Positions 48,041 through 57,412 of a DNA stretch of 64,000 nucleotides are shown one piece after another. The DNA comes from an uncultured Ruminococcus sp. (GTDB taxonomy: Bacteria > Bacillota > Clostridia > Oscillospirales > Ruminococcaceae): the NCBI RefSeq assembly GCF_947301925.1, contig NZ_CAMYUE010000003.1:1-64000 (forward strand). Direction: 5' to 3'. Every line of letters begins with the position of its first letter. Position 1 is the first letter of the stretch. The notes beneath the pieces are model-generated. The model had not been told where the DNA came from and ran no database searches. It was given only the letters and a program-made list of their open reading frames with translations. Made by a program: the position numbers and the translations under genes.

Positions 48041-49090
48041 TTGGCGACGATAACGCTTTATGCGAATAAGATAAACAATATGTCAGGGCTTATAAGAACT
48101 GCCAAAAGCTCGGTGGGGACGTTCAACGAGGGACTTGGTTCTCTTGTGAGCAGCGCCCTCAGCGTTGACAGCGGCGTATGCAGCCTTGAAGATACTATAA
48201 GTGCCCTGAGATCTTCAACGGATACTCAGGAGGACAAGATAAGCGCTCTGGATACTTTCGCCGAGGAAACAGAGGAATTTGTAGACGAGGTGGTAAGGAT
48301 AGACGGCGAGGCGGCCGACGCTATAAACAGCAGCAAGGACGACTTCTACGATGATTACTACTATCTTAAGCCGGAAAGTGAAAAGACCGAATGGGAAAAG
48401 TTCAAGGATGCCTGCGGCTCGGTAAAGGAATGGGTAAAGGATAACTGGAAGAAGATAGTTATCGGAATAGTTGTCATAGCTGTTGGTGCTGTGCTCACAG
48501 CATTGACGGGAGGAACCTTCCTAGCGGCATTCCTTGTGGGCCTCAAAGCGGCGGCTATTTCGGGACTTATCGGAGGAGCTATAAGCGCTGGTATATCACT
48601 GATAGGCTCGCTGATCCGGGGTGAAAGCTTCGGTACTACAATGGGACATATGCTGCGCTCGTTCGTAGACGGATTTGCAAGCGGCTTCATGTGGGGCGGT
48701 ATATTCGCAGGGGCTTCGCAGGGAATGGCTGCTATTATGCGTTTTTCAAAAACAGGTACCTTAACGTTTATGGGTGGTAAAAATTTACAGGTTTTTAATT
48801 CTACGAGCTCGTATAATTATCAGTTGGGCAGCAGGATCAAATTCTGGTCACCGAATAGTGTTGGTAATCCGAATTCAGGTGGTACATTCTTGAAATTCGG
48901 AAATACATTCAGACTTGATTTTGAAGCCGGTAAGCAATTGTTCCATACTCATATAACTACGAATATGTATAATAAACTGCCAGGATTTATAAAAGGGATG
49001 AAATTCATATTTGATCCTGCAAGAAGAGATGTTCATGTTAGATTAACGTCGCTTTTAGGCGGTTTGTTCGGAGCGGCAGATGAGCAATAA
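48041..49090 (+). CDS. T7SS-like effector 4 (TTG start)
   Basis: N-module nearly identical to effector 3; C-terminal toxin-like ...FGNTFRLDFEAGKQLFHTHITTNMYNKLPGFIKGMKF.... Confidence 0.7.
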   Translation: MATITLYANKINNMSGLIRTAKSSVGTFNEGLGSLVSSALSVDSGVCSLEDTISALRSSTDTQEDKISALDTFAEETEEFVDEVVRIDGEAADAINSSKDDFYDDYYYLKPESEKTEWEKFKDACGSVKEWVKDNWKKIVIGIVVIAVGAVLTALTGGTFLAAFLVGLKAAAISGLIGGAISAGISLIGSLIRGESFGTTMGHMLRSFVDGFASGFMWGGIFAGASQGMAAIMRFSKTGTLTFMGGKNLQVFNSTSSYNYQLGSRIKFWSPNSVGNPNSGGTFLKFGNTFRLDFEAGKQLFHTHITTNMYNKLPGFIKGMKFIFDPARRDVHVRLTSLLGGLFGAADEQ

Positions 49091-49550
49091 AGTAAAGATT
49101 GGATGCCTTACAAAGGAGTGCTATGTCAGTGGAAGCATTTTAAAGAATATAATAAATGCTTTTTCTGATGGGCGATGCATTATAGAGATTGCTGGATTAA
49201 GCAATGATGATTGTATTCTTAATGATATTAGGTCCGTTATCAGAAAGGCTGATCTGAACAGCGTTATTTTCACATATGAGGACATGGTTGAAAGCTTCTT
49301 CAGAGATATTGAGGTAAGCAACAGTGAAGTTGTAATTCTATATTTTCTTGATGGTAATGAGATACTGACCGATTATTTTGAAAATAGCTCCTTGTCCAAT
49401 TCGCCGCAATCTTCAGCGATTAGTTCTGGGATCTGTCAGGTCGTTTGCACTTGGGTAACAGGAGAAAATGCTCTGTGGTTCCATTACAATAGAGAAAAAT
49501 ATGATAAGAAAACACTTCTGAAAAAAATGAATGTAATCCTTGAGTGTTAA
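49080..49550 (+). CDS. Candidate immunity protein for effector 4
   Basis: Overlaps the effector stop by 11 nt; AT-rich like the effector tip. Confidence 0.55.
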   Translation: MSNKVKIGCLTKECYVSGSILKNIINAFSDGRCIIEIAGLSNDDCILNDIRSVIRKADLNSVIFTYEDMVESFFRDIEVSNSEVVILYFLDGNEILTDYFENSSLSNSPQSSAISSGICQVVCTWVTGENALWFHYNREKYDKKTLLKKMNVILEC

Positions 49551-49596
49551 TGTATTAGTATAGAAAGGCGGTATAAAATCGAGGTGGTTCTGATCA

Positions 49597-49989
49597 GTGT
49601 TTGATTATGATAGTATTCCCGATTGCCCGAATCCCGAGGAGATCATGCCTGCGGTAAGTGCTTTTGCAGCCGAAAAGGACCAGCTTCTTGAAGAAAAGGG
49701 CTTATCCTATACTCTCGAGCAGCTTGAGAAAATAGCCGAAAGAGAGTATTATGGCGATTTCTCTGAGGAATGGATAAAAGACATATCGGGTTTTCTTATT
49801 GAAAACCTGAAAAACTGCGAATATGACGACCTTGATCTGATACTTACACTATCTGCTCAGTTGGATTTGGAAACTGTCTGGAAGTACATAAAAAGGAAAA
49901 GAAAAAGCTTTTCTGATGATATACAGCAACTTATAAAGGAATCGTATGATGAAATGAATGTATATTTTAACCCGAAAGGAGTCGAATAA
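49597..49989 (+). CDS. Hypothetical cytosolic protein in the T7SS-like operon
   Basis: GTG start; MFDYDSIPDCPNPEEIMPAVSAFAAEKDQLLEEKG. Confidence 0.5.
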   Translation: MFDYDSIPDCPNPEEIMPAVSAFAAEKDQLLEEKGLSYTLEQLEKIAEREYYGDFSEEWIKDISGFLIENLKNCEYDDLDLILTLSAQLDLETVWKYIKRKRKSFSDDIQQLIKESYDEMNVYFNPKGVE

Positions 49990-51504
49990 ATGACATCAAA
50001 CCAGGAAAGAGCAAAGCAGCTCATGGCCGATTCGCATTTCGCGTTCATAAACGGCCAGAACCGTGAAGCTCTCAATTTAGCAAACGAGGCGATACAGCTC
50101 GCTTCAAAGGATCCCGACGCATATTTCCACGCAGGAAATGCGTGTATGTCGCTGGGTGATTACGAAAACGCCGTTGACTACTACAAAAAGGCGGTAAAGC
50201 TTGAACCCAATAACGGCAACAGATACTTCAATCTGGGCTATGCCTACGCCACAGAGGGCAGAGCGGGCGAGTCGGTGAAGAACCTTGCAAAGGCAGAGGA
50301 GCTGGGCTGCTCTCCCGAGAATACCGTACAGCTGTACAACCTTCTCGGTATAATCTGCTTCGATATGGGACGCTACAACGACGCTCTCATCAATCTGGGC
50401 AAGGCTGAGACCATCATCGGCGTGGATATGGATATCATGCGCCGCAAGGCTATCATCTACGGCATGAAGAACGAGATCAGGAAGGGGCTTGAGATCTGCA
50501 ATCAGATGAAGCTCATAGCTCCTTCGGAGTATATAGGATATCAGTATGCATTCAAGCTCCTCAGCCAGGCACACAGACTGGACGCTGCAAAGCGTGAGCT
50601 GGATATCGCGGCAAAGTACGCAGCTCCCTCCATGGATTACTATATGGACTGCGTTACCTTTGAGATACAGAATTACGACGGCGACAAGGACAAGGAGCAC
50701 CTGAAAAAGGCGCTGGCCCTGCTGGAAAAGGCTCTTGGCAGCATGAAGCCTTCGGCAAAGGAGGTCGCCGAGACATACATCAGCTCCGCTGAGCTCTGGC
50801 TCCAGCTGGAGGACGCGGATATGACAATTGCTTGTCTGGACGCAGCTCAGAATCCTGTGGCTTCGTTCAATCACGGCTTCGAGATAATCCCGCGGGATCA
50901 CGGCGAGATAAAGCTCACCGAGTATGACGTTGAGGAGATGATCGAGAACGACAGGATCCGTATAGAGAACGAGCTTGGCGAATACGGCCTCGAGGAGCTT
51001 GCAGAAAGCATCGCCCCCGACGAGGACGGCCACAGAGAGTTCCTTACGGTGCTTGACGAGCCTCAGACAGAGGCGGCGGAGGAATACAAGCTGGAGGAAA
51101 ATGATACCCCCGAGCTCACTCCCGAGAACAAGGACCAGATCAACAGGCTCTATGTCGGAGCTTATACGCTTAAAAATGACTTTACAAAGGTCATTGATTA
51201 TGCAAGGAAATTACAGAGCAGCGAAAGCTCTCATAATAAATATATCGGAATATACAGCGAGACCAATGCTTATATGAAGCTTGGAACCGAGGATCACAGG
51301 CAGAAGTATGAGGAGACCATCAAGTTCTTCAGAAACGCTATGATCAAGGATCCCGGCGACATTGCAGCCGTAACGTTCCGCATACAGTGTTATACCGATA
51401 TAGGAGAGTATGGGGAAGCGGAGCAGCTTTGTAATTTGCTTACACCTGAGATAAGGAAGTCCTTCCTTGAAAAGATCAAGGAGGCGAAAGGCGGAGGTGA
51501 GTAA
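49990..51504 (+). CDS. TPR-repeat protein in the T7SS-like locus
   Basis: DPDAYFHAGNACMSLGDYENAVDYYKKAVKLEPNNGNRYFNLGYAYATEGR. Confidence 0.85.
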   Translation: MTSNQERAKQLMADSHFAFINGQNREALNLANEAIQLASKDPDAYFHAGNACMSLGDYENAVDYYKKAVKLEPNNGNRYFNLGYAYATEGRAGESVKNLAKAEELGCSPENTVQLYNLLGIICFDMGRYNDALINLGKAETIIGVDMDIMRRKAIIYGMKNEIRKGLEICNQMKLIAPSEYIGYQYAFKLLSQAHRLDAAKRELDIAAKYAAPSMDYYMDCVTFEIQNYDGDKDKEHLKKALALLEKALGSMKPSAKEVAETYISSAELWLQLEDADMTIACLDAAQNPVASFNHGFEIIPRDHGEIKLTEYDVEEMIENDRIRIENELGEYGLEELAESIAPDEDGHREFLTVLDEPQTEAAEEYKLEENDTPELTPENKDQINRLYVGAYTLKNDFTKVIDYARKLQSSESSHNKYIGIYSETNAYMKLGTEDHRQKYEETIKFFRNAMIKDPGDIAAVTFRIQCYTDIGEYGEAEQLCNLLTPEIRKSFLEKIKEAKGGGE

Positions 51505-51507
51505 TTA

Positions 51508-51825
51508 TTGAGCTTAGATCAGGATATCAGACTTGACAGCGCAGCCTTCCAGACAGCGTCTGAGGGAATGGCGGCACTGAAAACAAGGGCAGAAGACCTT
51601 AAAGAGATGCTGAAGCAGATGTATAAGGACATCACTGAGGCTCTCGACACACCTGCGGGGCATGCGATCGAAATAACGGCTGAGGATGTACTCATAAAGC
51701 CGGTTGACGACCTTATCCTCGTGATCGATCAGATGTCGAAAACACTTGATGATATAATATCATCATCGTATTATCAGGGCGTTTTCGATAAATATGATGA
51801 GCTTGTACAAAGCATCAAATTTTAA
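51508..51825 (+). CDS. Small helical WXG100-like/T7SS-associated protein (TTG start)
   Basis: 105 aa, helical, in a run of three small WXG100-sized ORFs. Confidence 0.5.
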   Translation: MSLDQDIRLDSAAFQTASEGMAALKTRAEDLKEMLKQMYKDITEALDTPAGHAIEITAEDVLIKPVDDLILVIDQMSKTLDDIISSSYYQGVFDKYDELVQSIKF

Positions 51826-51844
51826 TTAACAGGAGGAAACGATT

Positions 51845-52180
51845 ATGGCAATGGGAAGCACAGGTACAGTCAATATTACTCCCGAGATGATTAGCGCAGC
51901 ATTAAGCGCTGTTGAGGAGTATGAGGCTACCACACAGGGGCTCTATCAGAGACTTGACACAACAGTAAACAATCTTATCCCCGGAAGTTTCAGCGGAAGC
52001 GCTGCACAGGGATTCCAGACCTTCTACACCAATCATATTGAGCCTATCACAGGCAAGGCTGTTACAGATATCATCGAGCTTCTGAGAAACATTCTCAACG
52101 GCATCAATGACGCTATCCCGAAGGACGGCGACGGTCTTGACGATCAGCTCGGTTCACAGAACAGCAGCGATGGTAACTAA
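51845..52180 (+). CDS. WXG100-family-like protein
   Basis: VNITPEMISAALSAVEEYEATTQGLYQRLDTTVNNLIPGSFSGSAAQGFQTFY: FSG in place of WxG. Confidence 0.65.
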   Translation: MAMGSTGTVNITPEMISAALSAVEEYEATTQGLYQRLDTTVNNLIPGSFSGSAAQGFQTFYTNHIEPITGKAVTDIIELLRNILNGINDAIPKDGDGLDDQLGSQNSSDGN

Positions 52181-52198
52181 TCAAGGAGGTATAAGAAA

Positions 52199-52495
52199 AT
52201 GGCAGGTTGTAGAATAGTAAATGAAGCTGTATCAAGTGCAGTTCAGGAGATAAACAGTATCTCATCAGCATATAAGGACGCTGGTGACGCTCTTATCAGC
52301 AGTCTCACAAGCGCACTGGCTGATATGGAGGGTGAGGCAAAGGACGCATTACAGACACTTATCGACGGTGATATCAAGTCCTTCGTATCAGAGAGCCTTC
52401 CCGAAGCAGTAAAGGGTATGGCAGACCTTCTCGAGCAGAACAGAGAGCAGTTCGAGAATGTTGACGCTCAGATCGCAGCAAGCATCAGCGGCTAA
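52199..52495 (+). CDS. Small helical WXG100-sized protein
   Basis: 98 aa, helical, no WxG; sits between WXG100-like gene and T7SS core. Confidence 0.5.
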   Translation: MAGCRIVNEAVSSAVQEINSISSAYKDAGDALISSLTSALADMEGEAKDALQTLIDGDIKSFVSESLPEAVKGMADLLEQNREQFENVDAQIAASISG

Positions 52496-52568
52496 GATTT
52501 CCGTATGTGCAGTCCCGTACCATATACGGATCACGGGACTGCACTAATTACGTTTTCGGAGGTAGAAC

Positions 52569-54152
52569 ATGGCTTTTAAAATACTGAGTGAAGAAGAAAA
52601 GCTTTTCATGACTGAAAAGCAGCTTGAGGTGTATGAGAAGGAGCTGAAGCTCTATAAGGAGCGCCTTGCCTTTGTTGAAAAGGTAGAACAGATCGAAGGC
52701 GCCGATATAAAGAAATACAAGCCCACCTTCCGCGCTATAGGTGAAATAAGCTCTCACGGTCTTGCTCCCTATGAGAATAAGGGCATAGGCAGGGTAGAGC
52801 TAAGAAAGGCTGCTATAGATGAGCCCTCGGCAAAGCTTTTTGCGTCAAGAAGCATTTCCTCGGCAGATATCACAGACTTTGTAAACGCCGCAGCTTCCGT
52901 CAGGGACCGCATAGGCCTCGGAAGCAAGCTCGGCTCTGCCCTGTCACGGAAGGCAGCGGCAGGAGATATCGGTGCAAGAAAGATCAGTATCTCAAAGGCG
53001 GCCATAAATACCTTCAAAGAAAGACATTTTGACTCCTCTGCACAGATGCGGAAGGTGTCTCTCAGTAAAAAGCCTGTTGCCGGCTTTGAGAGCAGGAGCT
53101 TTGCAGCCCCTGAGCTGAAGCCCGCAGCAGTAAAGAAAACGGCAGTGTCCGCAATGGAGGCGAGAGAGTTCAAGGCTCCGCAGTTCACGGCAGCTCTGAA
53201 AAAGAACACCGTGACAGGCTTTGAGAGCAAGGGCTTTGCTGCTCCCGAGATAAAGCCTGTAGCTTTGAAGAAAGCAGCGGTTTCTGCAATGGCGGCAAGA
53301 GAGTTCAGGGCTCCGCAGTTCACGGCAGCTCTGAAAAAGAATACCGTGGCGGGATTTGAGAGCAGAGCATTTACAGCTCCGGAAGTAAAGTCTGTTGAGC
53401 TGAAGAAATCAGCGGTTCCCGCAATGGCGGCAAGAGACTTCAGGGCTCCTCAGTTTGCAGCAGCAAGAGTGAAGGTGCCCGGAAAGACGGAAGTGCCAGC
53501 CTCAGGCTTCAGCCTTAACGCAGGAAACGCAGCTAAGATCTCAAGACCCGATGTGAAGGGCTACAGCGGCAGGAGCTTCAATATGCCTTCACTGAGCCGT
53601 CCCGAGATAAAGGCAGCCGCTGCGGCAGCTCCCGTGATAAAGCGCTTTGACGCTCCAAGGGCAGATGTGCCCGAGCGTTCCGCAATGACCATGCCTTCAT
53701 TGAAGCTTGTGGACTTCCACAGACAGGAGATAAAGGCAAAGGTGAACAGGGCGGAGCTCCCCGAGATAAAAAAGCCCCGGTTCGGTATGCCCGAGATAAA
53801 GGCACCCGCGCTGACAAAGTCAGGACGTCCGAAGATCGTCAGCAGACACTTCTCACAGCCTGATATGCCCGAGATAAGGCTCAGCGTAAATGTCAGCCCC
53901 GAAAGGCCCGGATTCAGGGCAGGGAAAATGCCCGAGGTCAGGGCTGAGATAAAAAAGCCCGAGATCATCAGCGGCGACAAGCTGGATTTCAGCAGGCTCA
54001 ATTTCATGGCGGCTCCCAAAAAGAGCGGACAGTCGGTCACTCAGGAGCAGATAATTGCAAAAACGGAAAGGATAAAAGCTCTTGATACAGTGAGCATATG
54101 CGATAATATCCTTTCAGTATTCAATAATGATATCAAAGGAACAGAAGTATGA
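52569..54152 (+). CDS. Repeat-containing basic protein of unknown function in T7SS-like locus
   Basis: Repeats of about 45-50 aa: AMxAREFxAPQFTAALKKNTVxGFESxxFxAPExKxVxLKKxAVxAM; start 4-nt-scale coupling to the EssC-like gene. Confidence 0.6.
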   Translation: MAFKILSEEEKLFMTEKQLEVYEKELKLYKERLAFVEKVEQIEGADIKKYKPTFRAIGEISSHGLAPYENKGIGRVELRKAAIDEPSAKLFASRSISSADITDFVNAAASVRDRIGLGSKLGSALSRKAAAGDIGARKISISKAAINTFKERHFDSSAQMRKVSLSKKPVAGFESRSFAAPELKPAAVKKTAVSAMEAREFKAPQFTAALKKNTVTGFESKGFAAPEIKPVALKKAAVSAMAAREFRAPQFTAALKKNTVAGFESRAFTAPEVKSVELKKSAVPAMAARDFRAPQFAAARVKVPGKTEVPASGFSLNAGNAAKISRPDVKGYSGRSFNMPSLSRPEIKAAAAAAPVIKRFDAPRADVPERSAMTMPSLKLVDFHRQEIKAKVNRAELPEIKKPRFGMPEIKAPALTKSGRPKIVSRHFSQPDMPEIRLSVNVSPERPGFRAGKMPEVRAEIKKPEIISGDKLDFSRLNFMAAPKKSGQSVTQEQIIAKTERIKALDTVSICDNILSVFNNDIKGTEV

Positions 54153-57100
54153 AAAACAATGAGATAATGATATCGGCAAGGTTTGAATTCGGTGATGCCG
54201 GCAGGAACAGAGAGCTCTCGTTCCTTGTGCTCAAGGATATAACACTGAAGGCCTTCCTGGAATCATTATACTACGGACTGAAAAAGTCAAAGGGCCTTGA
54301 GGAATGCTCCGAGCTCTTCGAGAGGTACATAAAGACCCGTAAGGAGATACAGGTGCTGTATACCGCAAAGGGCATACATAATGTCATCGACCTCAACTCC
54401 GTTGTGGGCAAGGGCGAAGACAAGTGCAGGATATACGACATGGGGCTGGATCAGCTGGGCTTCGTAACGTCGAGCTGCCTGCTCATAACCATGGACAGGA
54501 CCATCAGGCCCTCCAGTCTTTTCAAGGACGAGGAGAGCAGCTATATCCTCAGCGAGAACGACTCTCTCGAGTACAATATCAGTACCCGAAGGCTCAACGT
54601 CATCGAGGCCTCTGTTATAGATATCATTCCCCCGAATGAGCTGCCCCAGAAGGATAAAGCGTCCATACTTGATGTCATTATCCCAACGGTACTCTCCACG
54701 GGAGGTATGGTGGGCGCCCGCTTCCTCATAATGAAATTCGCAAGAGGTTCGGCGGCAATGGGAAATACCATGCTGCTCATGTCGGCGGCTATGGGTATAG
54801 TCTCCCTTGTGACCTCGCTCTACAATTACATGAAGAAGCGCGGCAACTATAAGAAGAGCATCGCCGAGTGGAAGGAGAACTACGAGAACTATATAGCCCG
54901 TATAATCCGTACCATAAAGGAATGGCAGGAGAGCGATATCGTATACCTCAACAGCGTATATCCCTCCATGGACAAGCTCTTCAGCAATACCGCCGAGATA
55001 AACGGCATAATCTTCGCGCGTTCACAGAACGACAACGACTTCATGAAGATATCACTGGGCACCTCCGACGAGGTGAAGCCCCTGTTTGAGATAAAGTCCG
55101 AGAAGAAGGACAGCGTTTACTACGACATCTACTATAAGATGAAGAAGGAGGGCGACGGCATCGAGATAATCCTGCCCTCGTCCAAGAAGAAGGACAGGGA
55201 GCTGAAGAAAATGTCTCCCGAGGAGATCGTGGAGCGCAACAGGAACAAGTTCCTGCTCACCGATCTGTCCTACAACTTTGCAAACAAGGGAGTTGACAGC
55301 AGGAACGGCGACGAGGTCATCGGCTTCAACTACCTGAGGAGCGACACAGGCAAGAAGCCTCCGCTGCTCATAGACCTGAAGGACTGCGGCGCTCTCGGTG
55401 TTATTTCCGACAACGCAGAGACATCTCACCATTTCATACAGCACGTTGTGTTCGAGCTGGCATACTATCACTCCCCCGAGGATCTCCAGTTCGTGTTCTT
55501 CTTCGACAAGGAGAGCGATCCCGAGAAGCAGAACGAGGTGGTCAGGAATTACAGGTATCTGCCTCATACCAACGAGCTTTTTGACGGTATTTCGCAGTTC
55601 GTTTTTGACAAGGAGAGCTCCGGTATCGTATTCGGACAGCTCCTCAGCCTTATGAACGAGAGAAGCCAGAACAAGGCGGAGAGCGAGAAGGAGGATTCCG
55701 CTCCCGATAATTCCAAGCTGACGCAGGTAGTCTGCGTGGTATTCTACGATTACGATATCAAGGAGACCGGCTTCTCCAAGTTCCTACCCGAGGTACCCAA
55801 GGAGGGCGAGCCCTATGTGAACGCACTGGGACTTACCTTCATATTCATACAGTCCGTGAAGGACAAGCTGCCGAAATACTGCGGCAACATCGTAAATATC
55901 GACCATGCCAACGAGGGCGAGAGAAAGGTCAGCCTGAGATACAATGTACTCAGCAGAGAGACCCTCAATGTCCTCAGTGAGGACAGGAGCGACCGCAACA
56001 AGGTAAACGATACGGATAACCTTATCGAGTATAAGTATTTCCGCAACAAGTTCATCTTCGGTCCCGACAGCTACGACGATCAGTTCGCACTGGCCTACAA
56101 GCAGCTCAGTGCCATATACTATACCCGTATCGCCGAAAACGGCAAGGTGCCGTCTATGGTAACGCTGTTCGAGCTCTACGGCTTCAATTCCGAGAAGGTG
56201 GAGAACGGCGACGTAAAGGAGAGCATCAGGGAGAGCTGGCAGAACGTGGACAAGAACGACGTCACCAGAAACCTGAGAGTTCCCATCGGCAAGAACGAGC
56301 ACGGCGCTATGTGCCTCGACCTTTACGAGAAGGCCGACGGCCCCCATATGCTGGTTGCGGGAACTACCGGCTCGGGTAAGTCCGAGACCATCATCACATA
56401 CCTCATAGGCCTGTGCATGAAGTATTCACCCATGGATCTCAACCTCATGCTGGTAGACATGAAGGGCGGCGGATTCTCCGACCGTCTGGGCGGCCTGCCC
56501 CACTGCGTGGGCGTCGTTACCGATACCGCAGGTGAGGACGAGGGAACCTCGGCGGCCTATATGCTCAAGCGCTTCCTGGAGACCCTCAACGCAGAGATAA
56601 AGAAGCGCAAGCTCCTGCTTTCAAGCTTCGGAGTAGATACTGCCGACGCATACATCAGGGCGCTGCGTCTCATGAGAAAGATCAAGGCTCTTGAAAAGGA
56701 CCCCGCTCACAGCGAGGAGGCCGAGAGCCTGAAGAAGAAGCTCAACGACAAGCAGAAGGAGATGCTGAAGAAGGACGTCTCGGAGCTGCCCTCACTGTCG
56801 CATCTGGTGCTGGTAGTAGACGAGTTCACCGAGCTGAAGCGTTTCTCCAGCGAGAGCGACGACGTTGACTTCATCGCAGAGATAACAACTATCGCCCGTG
56901 TAGGACGTACACTGGGCTTCCATATCATACTTGTGTCCCAGAACATCGAGGGCGCTATCACCGACGATATCCGAGTAAATTCCAAGGCCAGGGTATGTCT
57001 GAAGGTAGCCACCAAGCAGGCTTCAAAGGAAATGCTGGGAAGTCCTGCCGCGGCAGCTCCCACCATGCCCCTAAACGGCCGTGCATACCTGCTGGTAGGT

Positions 57101-57412
57101 ACGGGAAGCAGGTTCGAGTACTTCCAGTCCGCTTATACGGGCGCAAACAAGAACCTGAATATCGAGCCTGCGGTAAATGTTACCCAGGTGCCCAATTCGG
57201 GACGCTTCAACAAGGATTTCTACTCGTCCAAGAAGGACAATATAATCGAAAAGAAGAAGAGCGCGAATGTCAGCGAGCATGATACACAGCTTGCTTTCAT
57301 CGTAAATACTATAATCGACATCGGCAGGAATTGGGAGAAGCCGAGGCAGATCTTCCTGCCGCCTCTTCCCACTGTCATCATGGATAGATCGGAATGGGAG
57401 GGGATAGAGTGA
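54149..57412 (+). CDS. EssC/EccC-like FtsK/SpoIIIE ATPase, N-terminal portion (TM, first ATPase modules)
   Basis: TM pair at about aa 190-225; Walker A LVAGTTGSGKSETI; Walker B LVLVVDEFTEL; ARVGRTLGFHIILVSQ; ends GRAYLLVGTGSRFEYFQSAYTGA. Confidence 0.9.
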   Translation: MKNNEIMISARFEFGDAGRNRELSFLVLKDITLKAFLESLYYGLKKSKGLEECSELFERYIKTRKEIQVLYTAKGIHNVIDLNSVVGKGEDKCRIYDMGLDQLGFVTSSCLLITMDRTIRPSSLFKDEESSYILSENDSLEYNISTRRLNVIEASVIDIIPPNELPQKDKASILDVIIPTVLSTGGMVGARFLIMKFARGSAAMGNTMLLMSAAMGIVSLVTSLYNYMKKRGNYKKSIAEWKENYENYIARIIRTIKEWQESDIVYLNSVYPSMDKLFSNTAEINGIIFARSQNDNDFMKISLGTSDEVKPLFEIKSEKKDSVYYDIYYKMKKEGDGIEIILPSSKKKDRELKKMSPEEIVERNRNKFLLTDLSYNFANKGVDSRNGDEVIGFNYLRSDTGKKPPLLIDLKDCGALGVISDNAETSHHFIQHVVFELAYYHSPEDLQFVFFFDKESDPEKQNEVVRNYRYLPHTNELFDGISQFVFDKESSGIVFGQLLSLMNERSQNKAESEKEDSAPDNSKLTQVVCVVFYDYDIKETGFSKFLPEVPKEGEPYVNALGLTFIFIQSVKDKLPKYCGNIVNIDHANEGERKVSLRYNVLSRETLNVLSEDRSDRNKVNDTDNLIEYKYFRNKFIFGPDSYDDQFALAYKQLSAIYYTRIAENGKVPSMVTLFELYGFNSEKVENGDVKESIRESWQNVDKNDVTRNLRVPIGKNEHGAMCLDLYEKADGPHMLVAGTTGSGKSETIITYLIGLCMKYSPMDLNLMLVDMKGGGFSDRLGGLPHCVGVVTDTAGEDEGTSAAYMLKRFLETLNAEIKKRKLLLSSFGVDTADAYIRALRLMRKIKALEKDPAHSEEAESLKKKLNDKQKEMLKKDVSELPSLSHLVLVVDEFTELKRFSSESDDVDFIAEITTIARVGRTLGFHIILVSQNIEGAITDDIRVNSKARVCLKVATKQASKEMLGSPAAAAPTMPLNGRAYLLVGTGSRFEYFQSAYTGANKNLNIEPAVNVTQVPNSGRFNKDFYSSKKDNIIEKKKSANVSEHDTQLAFIVNTIIDIGRNWEKPRQIFLPPLPTVIMDRSEWEGIE

